NCBI GenBank assembly: GCA_965220485.1
Contig: OZ244832.1
Span: forward strand, 3,596,001-3,660,000
Direction: 5' to 3'
DNA: 64,000 nucleotides
DNA from: Aldehydirespirator sp965220485
GTDB taxonomy: Bacteria > Actinomycetota > Acidimicrobiia > Acidimicrobiales > Aldehydirespiratoraceae
Numbering within the stretch: the first letter of the stretch is position 1; each line of letters opens with the position of its first letter. The position numbers and the translations under genes were made by a program. Shown in pieces: positions 1-8,955 of this stretch. Under the pieces are notes generated by a model, which did no database searches, was not told the DNA's origin, and saw only the letters and a program-made list of their open reading frames with translations.

Positions 1-984
1 TCGCACATGTTCATCACCGGCCCCGACGTGGTGAAGACGGTCACCGGGGAGGAGGTGACTCTCGAGGATCTGGGAGGGGCCACCAGCCACAGCACCAAGT
101 CGGGCGTGGCCACCTTTGTTGCTGCTGACGAGCAAGATGTGCTCGACGACGTGAAGGCGCTGCTGTCCTTCTTGCCCTCCAACAACCTCGAGCAGCCCCC
201 GGCGTACAAGTCGGCCGACGACGGAGACCGCGAGTGCCCGGCGCTCAACACCCTGCTGCCCGACAGTCCCAACGTCCCCTACGACATGAAGGAAGTGATC
301 GTCGAAGTGGCCGACGACGGCGACTTCCTCGAGTACCACGCTTCCTGGGCCCGCAGCATCGTGTGCGGGTTCGCCCGCATCGACGGGCGCTCGGTGGGAG
401 TGGTGGGCAACCAGCCGATGGTGCTGGCCGGCGTCCTCGACATCGAGTCGGCCGAGAAGGCGGCCCGTTTCGTGCGCACCTGCGATGCCTTCAACATCCC
501 GCTCGTCACGTTCGTCGACGTTCCCGGTTTCCTGCCCGGCGTCGATCAGGAGCACGGCGGCATCATCCGCCACGGGGCCAAGCTGCTGTACGCCTACTGC
601 GAGGCCGCGGTGCCCCGCATCTCGGTGATAACCCGCAAGGCCTACGGCGGCGCCTATGTGGTCATGGACTCCAAGGGCGTCGGCTCGGACCTCTCGTTCG
701 CCTGGCCGTCCGCGGAGATCGCAGTCATGGGGCCCCAGGGCGCGGTCGAGATCATCCACCGCCGCGAGCTGGCCGAGGCCGCCGATCCCGTGGCCCGCCG
801 CAACGCGCTGGTGGACGACTACATCCAGCGGCTCGCGAATCCCTACATCGCAGCCGAGCGCGGCTTCGTGGACGAGGTGATCGAACCGTCGCAGACCCGA
901 CGCAAGATCGTGGCCGGGCTGCGGATGCTGGAGTCGAAGCGCCAGGAGCTACCGGAGCGCAAGCACGGAAACGTCCCGCTGTGA
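1..984 (+). CDS. pccB: Acyl-CoA (propionyl-CoA type) carboxylase beta subunit, C-terminal part
   Basis: This is the carboxyltransferase subunit that moves the carboxyl group from biotin to acetyl- or propionyl-CoA in the cytoplasm. The frame is open at base 1, so the 5' end lies outside the window; about 327 of the usual 510-530 residues are present. The visible part covers the end of the N-terminal half (GGATSHSTKSGVA) and the whole C-terminal carboxyltransferase half, with VDVPGFLPGVDQEHGGIIRHG and the glycine-rich oxyanion stretch RKAYGGAYVVM. It ends PERKHGNVPL, the usual end for actinobacterial members. The stop overlaps the GTG start of the epsilon subunit, so the two are translationally coupled. 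Whether propionyl- or acetyl-CoA is preferred cannot be read here. Confidence 0.95.
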   Translation, partial: SHMFITGPDVVKTVTGEEVTLEDLGGATSHSTKSGVATFVAADEQDVLDDVKALLSFLPSNNLEQPPAYKSADDGDRECPALNTLLPDSPNVPYDMKEVIVEVADDGDFLEYHASWARSIVCGFARIDGRSVGVVGNQPMVLAGVLDIESAEKAARFVRTCDAFNIPLVTFVDVPGFLPGVDQEHGGIIRHGAKLLYAYCEAAVPRISVITRKAYGGAYVVMDSKGVGSDLSFAWPSAEIAVMGPQGAVEIIHRRELAEAADPVARRNALVDDYIQRLANPYIAAERGFVDEVIEPSQTRRKIVAGLRMLESKRQELPERKHGNVPL

Positions 985-1214
985 CCACCGCTGCGGGAGC
1001 TGGTGCCGATCCGTCGTCGCGTGGCTTGGAGATCCTGTCGATCACGCCGGAGCCGACCGAGTCGGAGCGAGCGGCCATCGTGGCCGCGGTCGAGGCGCTC
1101 CAATCCGAACTCTGGCCGCACCTGAATGCCGCAACGACGCCCGCTCCCTCGCCCCGCTGGCGCTACGCGGGCAGGCCCTGGAGACGCCGGGCGAGGTATG
1201 ACGGCTGGAAATGA
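981..1214 (+). CDS. accE: Acyl-CoA carboxylase epsilon subunit
   Basis: This small 77-residue protein has the signature of the actinobacterial epsilon subunit: a short leader, then ITPEPTESERAAIVAAVEAL, and a basic Trp/Arg-rich tail (WRYAGRPWRRRARY). In the family it holds alpha and beta subunits together and raises activity. The GTG start overlaps the beta-subunit stop (GTGA), which is the expected gene order and coupling. It is short enough to be missed by automatic gene calling, but composition and context agree well. Confidence 0.9.
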   Translation: MTTAAGAGADPSSRGLEILSITPEPTESERAAIVAAVEALQSELWPHLNAATTPAPSPRWRYAGRPWRRRARYDGWK

Positions 1215-1249
1215 AAAATACTCTGACACATTGATCTCCTAATCATTTG

Positions 1250-1420
1250 ATGGAGGTCATTGTGGGAGCTTTCAGCCAGACCCTGCGGCTGGACAGCATC
1301 GACGGCGAGCGGTCATTGGAGGTGGACGCGCTGGTGGACACCGGCGCCTTCTTCACGATGGTGTTGGCCAGGTTGCTGAGCCATGTCAACTATGGAAAGG
1401 CAGCGTGCTGGGCCCTCTGA
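1250..1420 (+). pseudogene. Truncated clan AA (retropepsin-like) aspartic protease remnant
   Basis: An ATG preceding MEVIVGAFSQTLRL opens a 56-codon frame containing VDALVDTGAFFTMV, the D-T-G-A catalytic loop typical of small bacterial retropepsin-like proteins of about 110-130 residues. After LARLL the family similarity stops and the frame ends within a dozen codons, so the C-terminal half (second strand pair and glycine-rich flap partner) is missing. I infer a decayed gene. The rest of the 1215-1553 interval shows no other gene. Confidence 0.55.
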
Positions 1421-1553
1421 CTGTCCCGCCTGGAACGCGAGTCAAACGGGCCCTCAGCCCCGGAGCCTCGCCCAGGGCCCGCCGCAGCACTTGCTGAACG
1501 ATTTGGGCTAGCCTTGTTTGGCCTTATTCGCGGGACTGATTGGGGAGGTTGTC

Positions 1554-4500
1554 ATGGGTGCTGGGAAGGTTGTCGTGGGTTGGGGGTGTGTGGTGGCGGT
1601 GTTGGTGGTGGCGGGGTTGGTGCTGTCGCCCGCGGCGGGTGCTGCGTCGGTGGAGGAGGCCGCACACCACAGCGGCGCGGCTGTGTCATTGCAGGCCCGT
1701 GCGGTGGGCGGTGCGGGCTCGGCGCAGCCTGAGGTGCGGCGCGCGGAGCGCTTGGCGGGGTCGGACTTCGGTGCGCTTTTGGCCGCGGGCAACAATGGTG
1801 TGGGCGGGTTGTGGTCTGACGGCGCCACGATGTGGGTCACAGACCGCGGCGACGCCAAGGTGTATGCGTATAGTTTGGCGAGCAAGGCCCGCGACGCGTC
1901 GCAGGATTTCGATGCGCTGCTGGCCGCGGGCAACGACGATCCGGTCGGGTTGTGGTCTGACGGCACCACGATGTGGGTCACAGACCACCGCGACGCCAAG
2001 GTGTATGCGTACGATTTGGCGAGCAAGGCCCGCGACGCGTCGCAGGATTTCGACTCGCTGGACGCGGCCGGCAACGACGATCCGGTCGGGTTGTGGTCTG
2101 ACGGCACCACGATGTGGGTCACAGACCACCGCGACTCGAGGGTGTATGGGTACAGTTTGGCGAGCAAGGCCCGCGACGCGTCGCAGGATTTCGACTCGCT
2201 GCTGGTCGCGGGCAACGACGATCCGCGGGGGTTGTGGTCTGACGGCTCCACGATGTGGATCGTGGATGCCAAGGATGACGCGGTGTACGCGTATGATCTG
2301 GAGAGCAAGGCCAAGGCTCATACCGCGTCGAGGAATCTCGACATGCTGCTCGATGTCGGCAACACCGCCGCGCACGGGCTGTGGTCTGACGGCTCCACGA
2401 TGTGGATCTCAGACTTCGGCGATGACGCCGTGTATGCGTATCGGATGCAGTCGGCGCCTGGTGTGGTCCGCGCTTCGGTCATCGGCTGGGAGTTGACGCT
2501 CAAATTCGACGAGGCGCTCGACGCGTCGTCGGTTCCCGCACCGTCGGCGTTCGCGGTGGTCGCCGACGGTGTGGCGGTGTCGGTGTCGTCGGTGTCGGTG
2601 TCGGGCCGGGAGGTCGTCTTGGCGCTGGCGTCGCCGGTGGAGCCGGGCGGCGCGGTGACGGTGGGCTACACGCCGCCCGCGTCGGACGGCGAACTGCGCG
2701 ACCCCGACAGCCACGCGGTGGCGGCCTTCTCCGGCCATGAGGTGGCGAACCACCGCCCGGGGCAGCATATTCCTGAGTCAGGCTTTGACACGCTGCATGA
2801 TGTCGACAACGTCCGACCGTGGGGGATGTGGTCTGACGGCACCACGATGTGGCTCACCGAAGCCCTTGGTGATGAGGAGAAACTGTACGCGTACGACATG
2901 GAGAGCAAGCTGCCCGTCGCGCACGAGAGCTTCTATATCGGAATATCCTGGGCGTTCGGTTTGTGGTCTGACGGCACCACCATGTGGATCGCGGATGACG
3001 GTCCTGACACGCTGTACGCGTACGATATGGCGAGCAAGCAGCGCGACGCATCGAAACACATCGACACGCTGCGGGCTGCCGGCAACACGGCTTTGGGCTC
3101 GCTGTGGTCTGACGGCACCACGATGTGGGTCGCAAACGGCTCACGGGTGTTCACGTATGATTTGGAGAGCGGGGCGTCCACCGGGTCCACGAAGTTAGAG
3201 GGCCTTGATCCTCCTCCCTGTTGTTCGCGGGTTCGTTATCAGGCCGGTTTGTGGTCTGACGGCTCCACGATGTGGCTCGCAAACAATAGAGACCTCATAG
3301 TGAAAGCGTACGACTTGGCTAGCAGCGAGCGTGTCGCGTCGAAGGATGTTGACTTGCGGCAGGCTGCCGGCGATATGGAGCCGACTGCATTGTGGTCTGA
3401 CGGCTCCACACTATGGGTCTCGCACTATCGGTCTCCTTATCGCAAACCTGGCCACGACAGCGTCGTGCATGCGTTCAGGTTGCCGTTGTGGCCGGCTGTG
3501 GTTGATGCGTCGGTGTCGGGGAGTGTGTTGACGCTGACGTTTGATGAGGCGTTGGAGGCGTCGCCGGTTCCTGCGGGGTCGGCGTTCGAGGTGGTTGCCG
3601 GGGGCGAGCCGGTGTCGGTGTCGTCGGTGTCGGTGTCGGGTCCGGAGGTGGCTTTGACGTTGGCGTCGGCGCCGGCGCCGGGGGCTGCGGTGTCGGTGGG
3701 TTATGCGCTGCCGGCGTCGGGCGCGCTGCGCGACGCCGACGGCCATCCGGCGCTGGGGTTCTCTGGCCCGGAGGCGGTGCTTGTTGCTCGGGCGTTGTCG
3801 GGGGACACCACGTTGAGCGGTTTGGGTGTGTATCCGGGGTCGGTGCTGTTTGATGCGGAGAAGCTCAACTATGAGGTGTCGGTCGGCAACAATGCGGCCG
3901 AGGTCACGGTGAGGGCGGTGGCGTCTGATCCGGGGGCCTCGGTGGCGTTCAAGCTCAACGGAGCGGCCCAGAGCGACGGTAGGGGCCTGGGGCTGGGTGT
4001 GGGCGTGAACAGGATCGAGGTGGAGGTCACCGCCGAGGACGGCTCGGTGCGGGTCTATGTGCTGAGAGTGACGCGCGCCGCGGACGAGGTGGCGCCGTCG
4101 GTGACTGTGGACGGTCCTTTGGGGGTGCAGTCGGCGCCGTTTGTGGTGCGGTTCGAGTTCAGCGAGGCCGTGTCGGGGTTCGGCGCCGATGACGTGTCGG
4201 TGCAGGGCGGGTCGCTGGGCGCGCTGGCGGTGCAGTCGGCTGGGCGGGCGTGGACGGCGCTGGTGACGCCGGGGACCGGCTTGGACGGCATGGTGGCAGT
4301 GTCGGTGGCTGAGGGCGCGGCCACCGACGCGGCGAACAACCCCAGCGTCGCCGCCACCGAGTCCTTCGCGGTGGACGTGGCCGCCCCGACGCTGGAGTCG
4401 GCGTCGGTGCAGGGCTCAAAGCTGACGCTCAAATTCGACGAGGCGCTCGACGCGTCGTCGGTTCCCGCGGGCTCGGCGTTCGCGGTGCTCGCCGACGGCG

Positions 4501-5297
4501 GGCCGGTGCCGGTGTCTTCGGTGCCGGTGGCTTCGGTGTCGGTGTCTTCGGTGTCGGAGGCGTCGGTGGTGCTGGGACTGGGCGCGGCGGTGCGCCATGG
4601 TGATGCGGTGACGGTGGGCTACGAGCCGGGCCCGGGCCGGCTGCGGGACCGGTTGGGCAACCGCGTCGCGGCGTTCGGGCCCGCTGTGGCCGTCAACGCC
4701 ACCGCGGCGGCGTCGGACGCGTCGCTGGCGGCTTTGGGCGTCTCGCCCGGCTCGGTCGCCTTCTCGTCGTCGATACCCAACTATGGGGTGTCGGTCGGCA
4801 ACGATGTGGCCGAGGTGACGGTGACGGCGGCAGCGTCTGACCCGAGGGCCTCGGTGGCGTTCAAGCTCAACGACGCGGCCCAGACCGACGGTAAGGGTCT
4901 GGGGCTGGTTGTGGGCGTGAACAGGATCGAGGTGGTGGTCACCGCCGAGGACGGCGAGACGACCAAGACCTACACCGTCGCCGTCACCAGGGCCGACGCG
5001 CCGGGCGTCGCGCCCGACGCACCCGACGCCCCGACCGGCGAGGTGACCGCAAGGGGACAGGCACAAGTGGACTGGAACGACGTGGAGGGCGCCACGTACT
5101 ACCAGCTCAGGACTTGGATCAGCACCAAATGGGTAGTGGCCCCATCCGAAGAGATCAGCATCGTCTTCGACGGCTCAGCGGCGGTGGTGAGCAATCTGCC
5201 CAACGGCGGCTACCTCTACTTCTCAGTGCGAGCCGGCAACGCGGCAGGCCTATCAGACTGGTCGGACTACATGACCCTGATAAACCCCGAACGGTAA
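1554..5297 (+). CDS. Large secreted WSDG-repeat / SwmB / cadherin-like / Fn3 protein
   Basis: A 1247-residue exported protein of unknown target. I chose ATG 1554, which has a strong GGGGAGG ribosome site 6 bases upstream and begins directly with a signal peptide (about residues 1-32, ending SPAAGAAS); a TTG at 1518 is the alternative. Ten 45-50-residue repeats with the core LWSDGxTMWVxD (residues about 70-300 and 405-640) look like beta-propeller blades. Between and after them are three SwmB-type beta domains (about 300-400, 645-740, 945-1050), two cadherin-like beta-sandwich domains (about 745-840, 1050-1150), a bacterial Ig-like domain (about 845-940) and a C-terminal fibronectin III domain. 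Such architecture suggests cell-surface adhesion or glycan contact; that is inference. Confidence 0.85.
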   Translation: MGAGKVVVGWGCVVAVLVVAGLVLSPAAGAASVEEAAHHSGAAVSLQARAVGGAGSAQPEVRRAERLAGSDFGALLAAGNNGVGGLWSDGATMWVTDRGDAKVYAYSLASKARDASQDFDALLAAGNDDPVGLWSDGTTMWVTDHRDAKVYAYDLASKARDASQDFDSLDAAGNDDPVGLWSDGTTMWVTDHRDSRVYGYSLASKARDASQDFDSLLVAGNDDPRGLWSDGSTMWIVDAKDDAVYAYDLESKAKAHTASRNLDMLLDVGNTAAHGLWSDGSTMWISDFGDDAVYAYRMQSAPGVVRASVIGWELTLKFDEALDASSVPAPSAFAVVADGVAVSVSSVSVSGREVVLALASPVEPGGAVTVGYTPPASDGELRDPDSHAVAAFSGHEVANHRPGQHIPESGFDTLHDVDNVRPWGMWSDGTTMWLTEALGDEEKLYAYDMESKLPVAHESFYIGISWAFGLWSDGTTMWIADDGPDTLYAYDMASKQRDASKHIDTLRAAGNTALGSLWSDGTTMWVANGSRVFTYDLESGASTGSTKLEGLDPPPCCSRVRYQAGLWSDGSTMWLANNRDLIVKAYDLASSERVASKDVDLRQAAGDMEPTALWSDGSTLWVSHYRSPYRKPGHDSVVHAFRLPLWPAVVDASVSGSVLTLTFDEALEASPVPAGSAFEVVAGGEPVSVSSVSVSGPEVALTLASAPAPGAAVSVGYALPASGALRDADGHPALGFSGPEAVLVARALSGDTTLSGLGVYPGSVLFDAEKLNYEVSVGNNAAEVTVRAVASDPGASVAFKLNGAAQSDGRGLGLGVGVNRIEVEVTAEDGSVRVYVLRVTRAADEVAPSVTVDGPLGVQSAPFVVRFEFSEAVSGFGADDVSVQGGSLGALAVQSAGRAWTALVTPGTGLDGMVAVSVAEGAATDAANNPSVAATESFAVDVAAPTLESASVQGSKLTLKFDEALDASSVPAGSAFAVLADGGPVPVSSVPVASVSVSSVSEASVVLGLGAAVRHGDAVTVGYEPGPGRLRDRLGNRVAAFGPAVAVNATAAASDASLAALGVSPGSVAFSSSIPNYGVSVGNDVAEVTVTAAASDPRASVAFKLNDAAQTDGKGLGLVVGVNRIEVVVTAEDGETTKTYTVAVTRADAPGVAPDAPDAPTGEVTARGQAQVDWNDVEGATYYQLRTWISTKWVVAPSEEISIVFDGSAAVVSNLPNGGYLYFSVRAGNAAGLSDWSDYMTLINPER
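1767..2420 (+). repeat. Tandem 141-bp repeats coding WSDG blades
   Basis: The first five WSDG blades are near-identical at DNA level with a 141-bp period (blade cores start near 1811, 1952, 2093, 2234 and 2384). Five more, more diverged copies lie at about 2828, 2963, 3104, 3248 and 3395. The strong identity of the first block points to recent expansion by recombination, so copy number may vary between strains. Confidence 0.85.
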
Positions 5298-5377
5298 ACA
5301 ACCCCTGACAGGTCACTCTGGTGTGTGTCCTCAAGCGACGCATCTCAGACCGCATCTGGACACACCTCCAAACCGAC

Positions 5378-5642
5378 TTACGAAACACAAGTCCCGCCCT
5401 CGGTTTGACATAGAAGCTCACACCAGCCGAACAGCCCGCCCGAACGCAGCGAGGTCCACCAACTCCACCGGCCGCTCGCCGTTGGACCACAACGGCCCCA
5501 CGCAGCCCACACACTGCGATCTCGGCGCCCGGCGGCGGATGTGCACCCGCAGCGGCGCATCTGCCTCGTCGTCGACGCCGAGCACCTCCACATCTCCCAG
5601 TCCCACCACCAGCTCACACACGCGCGTAGGGTCAGATTCCAC
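5378..5642 (-). pseudogene. ISL3-family transposase, N-terminal remnant
   Basis: On the minus strand a short frame reads VCELVVGLGDVEVLGVDD, then a C-x-x-C pair (SQCVGCVG) and VELVDLAAFGRAVRLV, which is the zinc-finger N-terminal region of actinobacterial ISL3 transposases. The frame ends abruptly after about 75 codons and no catalytic DDE domain follows before the upstream gene. It is an inactive fragment. Apart from it, the 5298-5764 interval holds nothing recognisable. Confidence 0.7.
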
Positions 5643-5764
5643 AGGGATCCTCCAGATTCTCGGCTGCCTTGTCAGTGTCGATTCTGGGGGGATCCCTCGC
5701 GTTCAGCCGCGGATGGCTGCTGCCCTCACTCCACCCTCAAACGCGAAGAGCCGCGTAAGCGAGG

Positions 5765-6508
5765 TCAGTCGCCAGGGGGAGTGAACAGCGCCGGGAGCGG
5801 GGAGGCGAGCAGCTCCGGCAGGCGGCGCAGGTACTGATGGCGCGGGATGGCGGCCACGCCGAGAGAGCGCAAGTGCGGCGTCGCCCATTGGACGTCGATC
5901 AGTCTCGGATGGCTGTCGCGGAGGCTCGCAGCTAGCGCCACGAGCGCAACCTTCGAAGCATCCCTGGTTCGGTAGAACATGGACTCGCCCGCGAACAGCC
6001 CGCCCACAGCCACGCCGTAGAGGCCGCCCACCAGCTCGCCGTGGCACCAGGCCTCGACGCTGTGGGCGAACCCCTCGTGGTGCAAGCGCACGTAGGCGGC
6101 TCGCATCTGAGCATCGATCCAACCGTGGGGCCGGGCCGGATCCGCACACCCGTCGACGACTTCGGCGAAGGCGGTGTCGATGACGATCTCGTAGCGACGG
6201 CAGGCCCGCCGCAGCGAGCGGTGCACGATCAGCCGGTCGGGTTCCAGGACGCCGCGCTCGGGCGGCGACCACCATCCGATGCGCCCACCGGGCTCGAGCG
6301 GCATGGGGAACAGGCCGCTGCGGTAGGCGGCGAGCAGCGTCGCCGGCTTCAGGTCGGCGCCGACAGCCACCAGGCCGGTCTCATCGCTGCACGAGGGATC
6401 CGGAAAGATCCACCGGCAGCTGGGCCGGTCTGAGGGCTCCTCGTGGTGGGGCTGGCGCGGATCGCTCGGGGGTCCATCGCGAGACGGGCGCCTCGCTTCG
6501 GCGGGCAC
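5765..6508 (-). CDS. aat: Leucyl/phenylalanyl-tRNA--protein transferase
   Basis: This enzyme adds Leu or Phe from aminoacyl-tRNA to proteins with N-terminal Arg or Lys, marking them for the ClpS/ClpAP N-degron route. Family motifs are all present: WIFPDP, GLVAVGADLKPATLLAAYRS, GLFPMP, WWSPPERGVL, HGWIDAQM and GLYGVAVGGLFAGESMFY. The open frame continues to 6643, but 292 residues is too long; the GTG at 6508 gives 247 residues, the usual size, and avoids most of the overlap with the divergent gene at 6528. Exact start is uncertain. Confidence 0.93.
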   Translation of the reverse strand: MPAEARRPSRDGPPSDPRQPHHEEPSDRPSCRWIFPDPSCSDETGLVAVGADLKPATLLAAYRSGLFPMPLEPGGRIGWWSPPERGVLEPDRLIVHRSLRRACRRYEIVIDTAFAEVVDGCADPARPHGWIDAQMRAAYVRLHHEGFAHSVEAWCHGELVGGLYGVAVGGLFAGESMFYRTRDASKVALVALAASLRDSHPRLIDVQWATPHLRSLGVAAIPRHQYLRRLPELLASPLPALFTPPGD

Positions 6509-6527
6509 ACGAAGAGAGTACGTTGGA

Positions 6528-7112
6528 ATGATGACCACTGGCGCCCGGGGCGCAGACGGGGGCTTGACGGAGCGGGGCTTGCCGGCGCCTCCTGCGGCTC
6601 TGCTGAATGCGGTGGAAGAGCGCTGCCGGGCGCTGGCCGCCACCGCGGTGGGCCGGGTGTTCCGTGTGCCCGCCGACGACGTCGAGTCAGCCCTCCGGTC
6701 TGAGTGCGGGAGCTGCGCCCGCTACGACACGATCCTGTCGTTCATGCGCACTCCGCAGGTGGCCGACATCGAAGGCTTTGTTGCAGCTCTCGAGGCGATC
6801 CTGGCCGACGACGGCTGGATCCTCATGGTGGAACCGGCCCGAACTGGCGGCACCGGCCGCATCGGCGGACTGCCGGAGGGTTGGCTGCCCCGCCGACTCC
6901 GCCGCCAGTACCGGCACGGGGACCGCCCCGACCGCGGCATCGTGTCGGCGCTGCGTGCGGGCGGCTTCACGGTCACCGACATCCATCGCCGCGACGCGCC
7001 AACGGCCCCGGCGCGGTGGCGCCGCTATGTGGAGGTGCGCGCCCGCCGCGAGTCGCCCTGGGGTGTCGAAGTGTCGCCCACCCGGACCGGCGAACCGGAC
7101 GGCGAGCCGTGA
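6528..7112 (+). CDS. Methyltransferase-like protein lacking the N-terminal SAM motif
   Basis: A 194-residue cytoplasmic protein. The stretch YDTILSFMRTPQVADIEGF followed by LEAILADDGWILMVEP resembles the later half of class I SAM-dependent methyltransferases (motifs after the SAM loop), but no glycine-rich SAM-binding loop is seen in the N-terminal 80 residues. It may be a degenerate or very diverged member. It is divergent from aat and is followed closely by the S51-like gene, with an 18-codon ORF in between. Substrate unknown. Confidence 0.55.
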   Translation: MMTTGARGADGGLTERGLPAPPAALLNAVEERCRALAATAVGRVFRVPADDVESALRSECGSCARYDTILSFMRTPQVADIEGFVAALEAILADDGWILMVEPARTGGTGRIGGLPEGWLPRRLRRQYRHGDRPDRGIVSALRAGGFTVTDIHRRDAPTAPARWRRYVEVRARRESPWGVEVSPTRTGEPDGEP

Positions 7113-7161
7113 CCGCGTCGGGGTGCGAGCAGCGGCGATCGGCGACCAGGGGTGCCGAGCA

Positions 7162-7851
7162 ATGAGCCGAGTCGTTCTCGCCGGGGGTCGCGAGTTGGAT
7201 GCCAGCACGCCTGCGGGCCGGGCTCTGTCGGGCTGCGGCTCGGTTGTGGTGGTGACTGTGGCGGCGGCTTACCGCCGTCCCGATGCGCTGCTCGCCCGGA
7301 TCGGCACCTGGGCCGAGTCATTGTCGGTGCGGCACGAGGTCGTGGGCGCGTTGCGGAGATCCGATTCACTGAACCCGCTGGTGGCTGCGCCGATCGCAGA
7401 CTGCGACGGTGTGCTGGTGCTGGACGGGTCTCCAGCCCACTTCGTCAGCGCGGTGAAGGCCACTCCGTTGCTGGACGCCATCGTTGCGGCCCGCAGGCGC
7501 GGTGCCGACGTTGTCTGGTCGGGAGCGGCCGCGGCCGCGGTGTGCGCCTCGATGGTGGACGACCGTGGGGGAGCGCTCACGATCGGCCTGGGGCTTCACG
7601 ATGGCATCGTTGTGGCCGTCGGCTGGGAGAATTGGCCCCGTGATCGGCGCCGACGCCTCCGACGCATGGTTCCCGCCACCGCGCTGTTCATGGCCCTCGA
7701 GTCGGGCGCGGCGGTGCAATCGACGGCCGAGCCGCAGGCGTTGGCGTCATCGTCCAACCCCGAGGACTGGGCCGTGCTCGGCGGCACGGTCGAGGCTCGC
7801 CGGGGTGGGAACTCCGTCGTTCTTGGCGCTTTCCCGGAGGGGGGCCAATAG
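7162..7851 (+). CDS. Peptidase S51 / class I glutamine amidotransferase-like protein, probably non-catalytic
   Basis: A 229-residue protein with the Rossmann-like layout of cyanophycinase/peptidase E (S51): VVVVTVAAAYRRPDALLARI, then DCDGVLVLDGSPAHFVSAV, TPLLDAIVAARRRGADVVW. In active members the next segment is G-T-S-A-G-A with the nucleophilic serine; here it reads WSGAAAAAVCASM, so the serine is replaced by alanine if the alignment is right. I therefore expect a binding or regulatory role rather than peptidase activity. ATG 7162 overlaps the stop of an 18-codon upstream ORF. Confidence 0.55.
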   Translation: MSRVVLAGGRELDASTPAGRALSGCGSVVVVTVAAAYRRPDALLARIGTWAESLSVRHEVVGALRRSDSLNPLVAAPIADCDGVLVLDGSPAHFVSAVKATPLLDAIVAARRRGADVVWSGAAAAAVCASMVDDRGGALTIGLGLHDGIVVAVGWENWPRDRRRRLRRMVPATALFMALESGAAVQSTAEPQALASSSNPEDWAVLGGTVEARRGGNSVVLGAFPEGGQ

Positions 7852-7862
7852 GGCCCGGCCGC

Positions 7863-8948
7863 TCAGCCGCCCGCGGGAGTTTCCTCGATGGTCACCGAGT
7901 GCACGGTCACGTCCCGCGACGGCGCCCCGCCGAGCGCTCCACCCGGTTCGTGAAGGCCGATGATCGATTGCGCCACGGCCAGTCCGGCGTCATCCGTTTG
8001 GCCGAACACGACGTAAGTGCCCTGGCGGTCAAGCTTGGCCGTGTTGGGGCCGGTCGTCAGGAAGAACTGCGCGCTAGCCGAGTCCCGCCCGGCCGATCGG
8101 GCCATGACGAGCTGGCCGGGCTGGTAGCGGTACGGTCCGGTGAGCTGGCTCGTGTCCGGGTCGAGGTCGAAGGTGGGCTCGTCGGGGATGGTGTATCCGG
8201 GACCGGGATCCCCGTTGTCGTTGGTGTGGGGCGAGCCGCCCTGGATGATGTCGATCGACGGGTCGGTGCGGAACAGCAGAGTACCGTCGTAGTAGCCCCA
8301 GCGGGCCAGCGTCACGAAATTGTTCACCGTCAGGGGAGTTTCTGTGGCGGTCAATTCGAAGCTCATCTCGCCCTCGCTGGTGTCGAAGGTGGCCACATAG
8401 CGAGCTTCGGGATCGATGCACATGGGTTGAGGGCCGTCGAAGTCGATGACTCGCGGGCTCGATCCGTCGGCCGCCGGGCACCCCGTCGCGGGCACGGCGT
8501 CCGGCTCGGCGGCGGTCTCGGTGGCGGTTTCGGCGTCGGTTTCGGCGTCGGGCTCGGTGGCGGTCTCGGTGGCGGTTTCGGCGTCGGTTTCGGCGTCGGG
8601 CTCGGTGGCGGTCTCGGTGGCGGTTTCGGCGTCGGTTTCGGCGTCGGGCTCGGTGGCGGTCTCGGTGGCGGTTTCGGCGTCGGTTTCGGCGTCGGGCTCG
8701 GTGGCGGTTTCGGCGTCGGTTTCGGCGTCGGGCTCGGTGGCGGTCTCAGCGTCCGGGTCGGCCACTGGCTCGGAGTCGTCGCCGCGCTGCAAGAATGCAA
8801 GCACCGCGATGGCGGCGGCCACCACCACCGCCGCGATGCCGATGAGCCTGACGCGCCTGCGGCTGGCGTACTGCTTGGCCGCGGCCTCGTCGGCGGCGAG
8901 GCGCAGGCGCCGGTTCTCGCGTTGGCGCTCCCGCTTCGGTGTGCTCAT
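7863..8948 (-). CDS. Membrane-anchored cyclophilin-type peptidyl-prolyl isomerase with acidic repeat linker
   Basis: A 361-residue protein: basic cytoplasmic start, one membrane helix (about residues 34-52, LIGIAAVVVAAAIAVLAFL), a Thr/Glu/Asp-rich linker built from 16-residue repeats (about 60-150), and a C-terminal cyclophilin domain (about 175-355). The domain shows NNFVTLARWGYYDGTLLFR, IIQGGSP, GQLVMARS and SASAQFFLTTG, the usual active-site segments. It should act outside the membrane on folding of exported proteins. The linker length is set by a 48-bp DNA repeat. A small membrane-protein gene lies 7 bases upstream. Confidence 0.9.
   Translation of the reverse strand: MSTPKRERQRENRRLRLAADEAAAKQYASRRRVRLIGIAAVVVAAAIAVLAFLQRGDDSEPVADPDAETATEPDAETDAETATEPDAETDAETATETATEPDAETDAETATETATEPDAETDAETATETATEPDAETDAETATETAAEPDAVPATGCPAADGSSPRVIDFDGPQPMCIDPEARYVATFDTSEGEMSFELTATETPLTVNNFVTLARWGYYDGTLLFRTDPSIDIIQGGSPHTNDNGDPGPGYTIPDEPTFDLDPDTSQLTGPYRYQPGQLVMARSAGRDSASAQFFLTTGPNTAKLDRQGTYVVFGQTDDAGLAVAQSIIGLHEPGGALGGAPSRDVTVHSVTIEETPAGG
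8513..8746 (-). repeat. 48-bp tandem repeat in cyclophilin linker
   Basis: Four perfect or nearly perfect 48-bp units begin at 8513, 8561, 8609 and 8657, followed by a partial unit. Each codes 16 residues of the type ATEPDAETDAETATET. The opposite strand is a glycine-rich open frame, which is only a shadow of the repeat. Confidence 0.9.
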
Positions 8949-8955
8949 CGTCCCG

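Noticed and set aside
5323..5784. Plus-strand 153-codon frame behind the WSDG protein
   Set aside because: Composition is Ser/Thr/Arg/Pro-rich without motifs, and the minus strand shows the ISL3 zinc-finger remnant.
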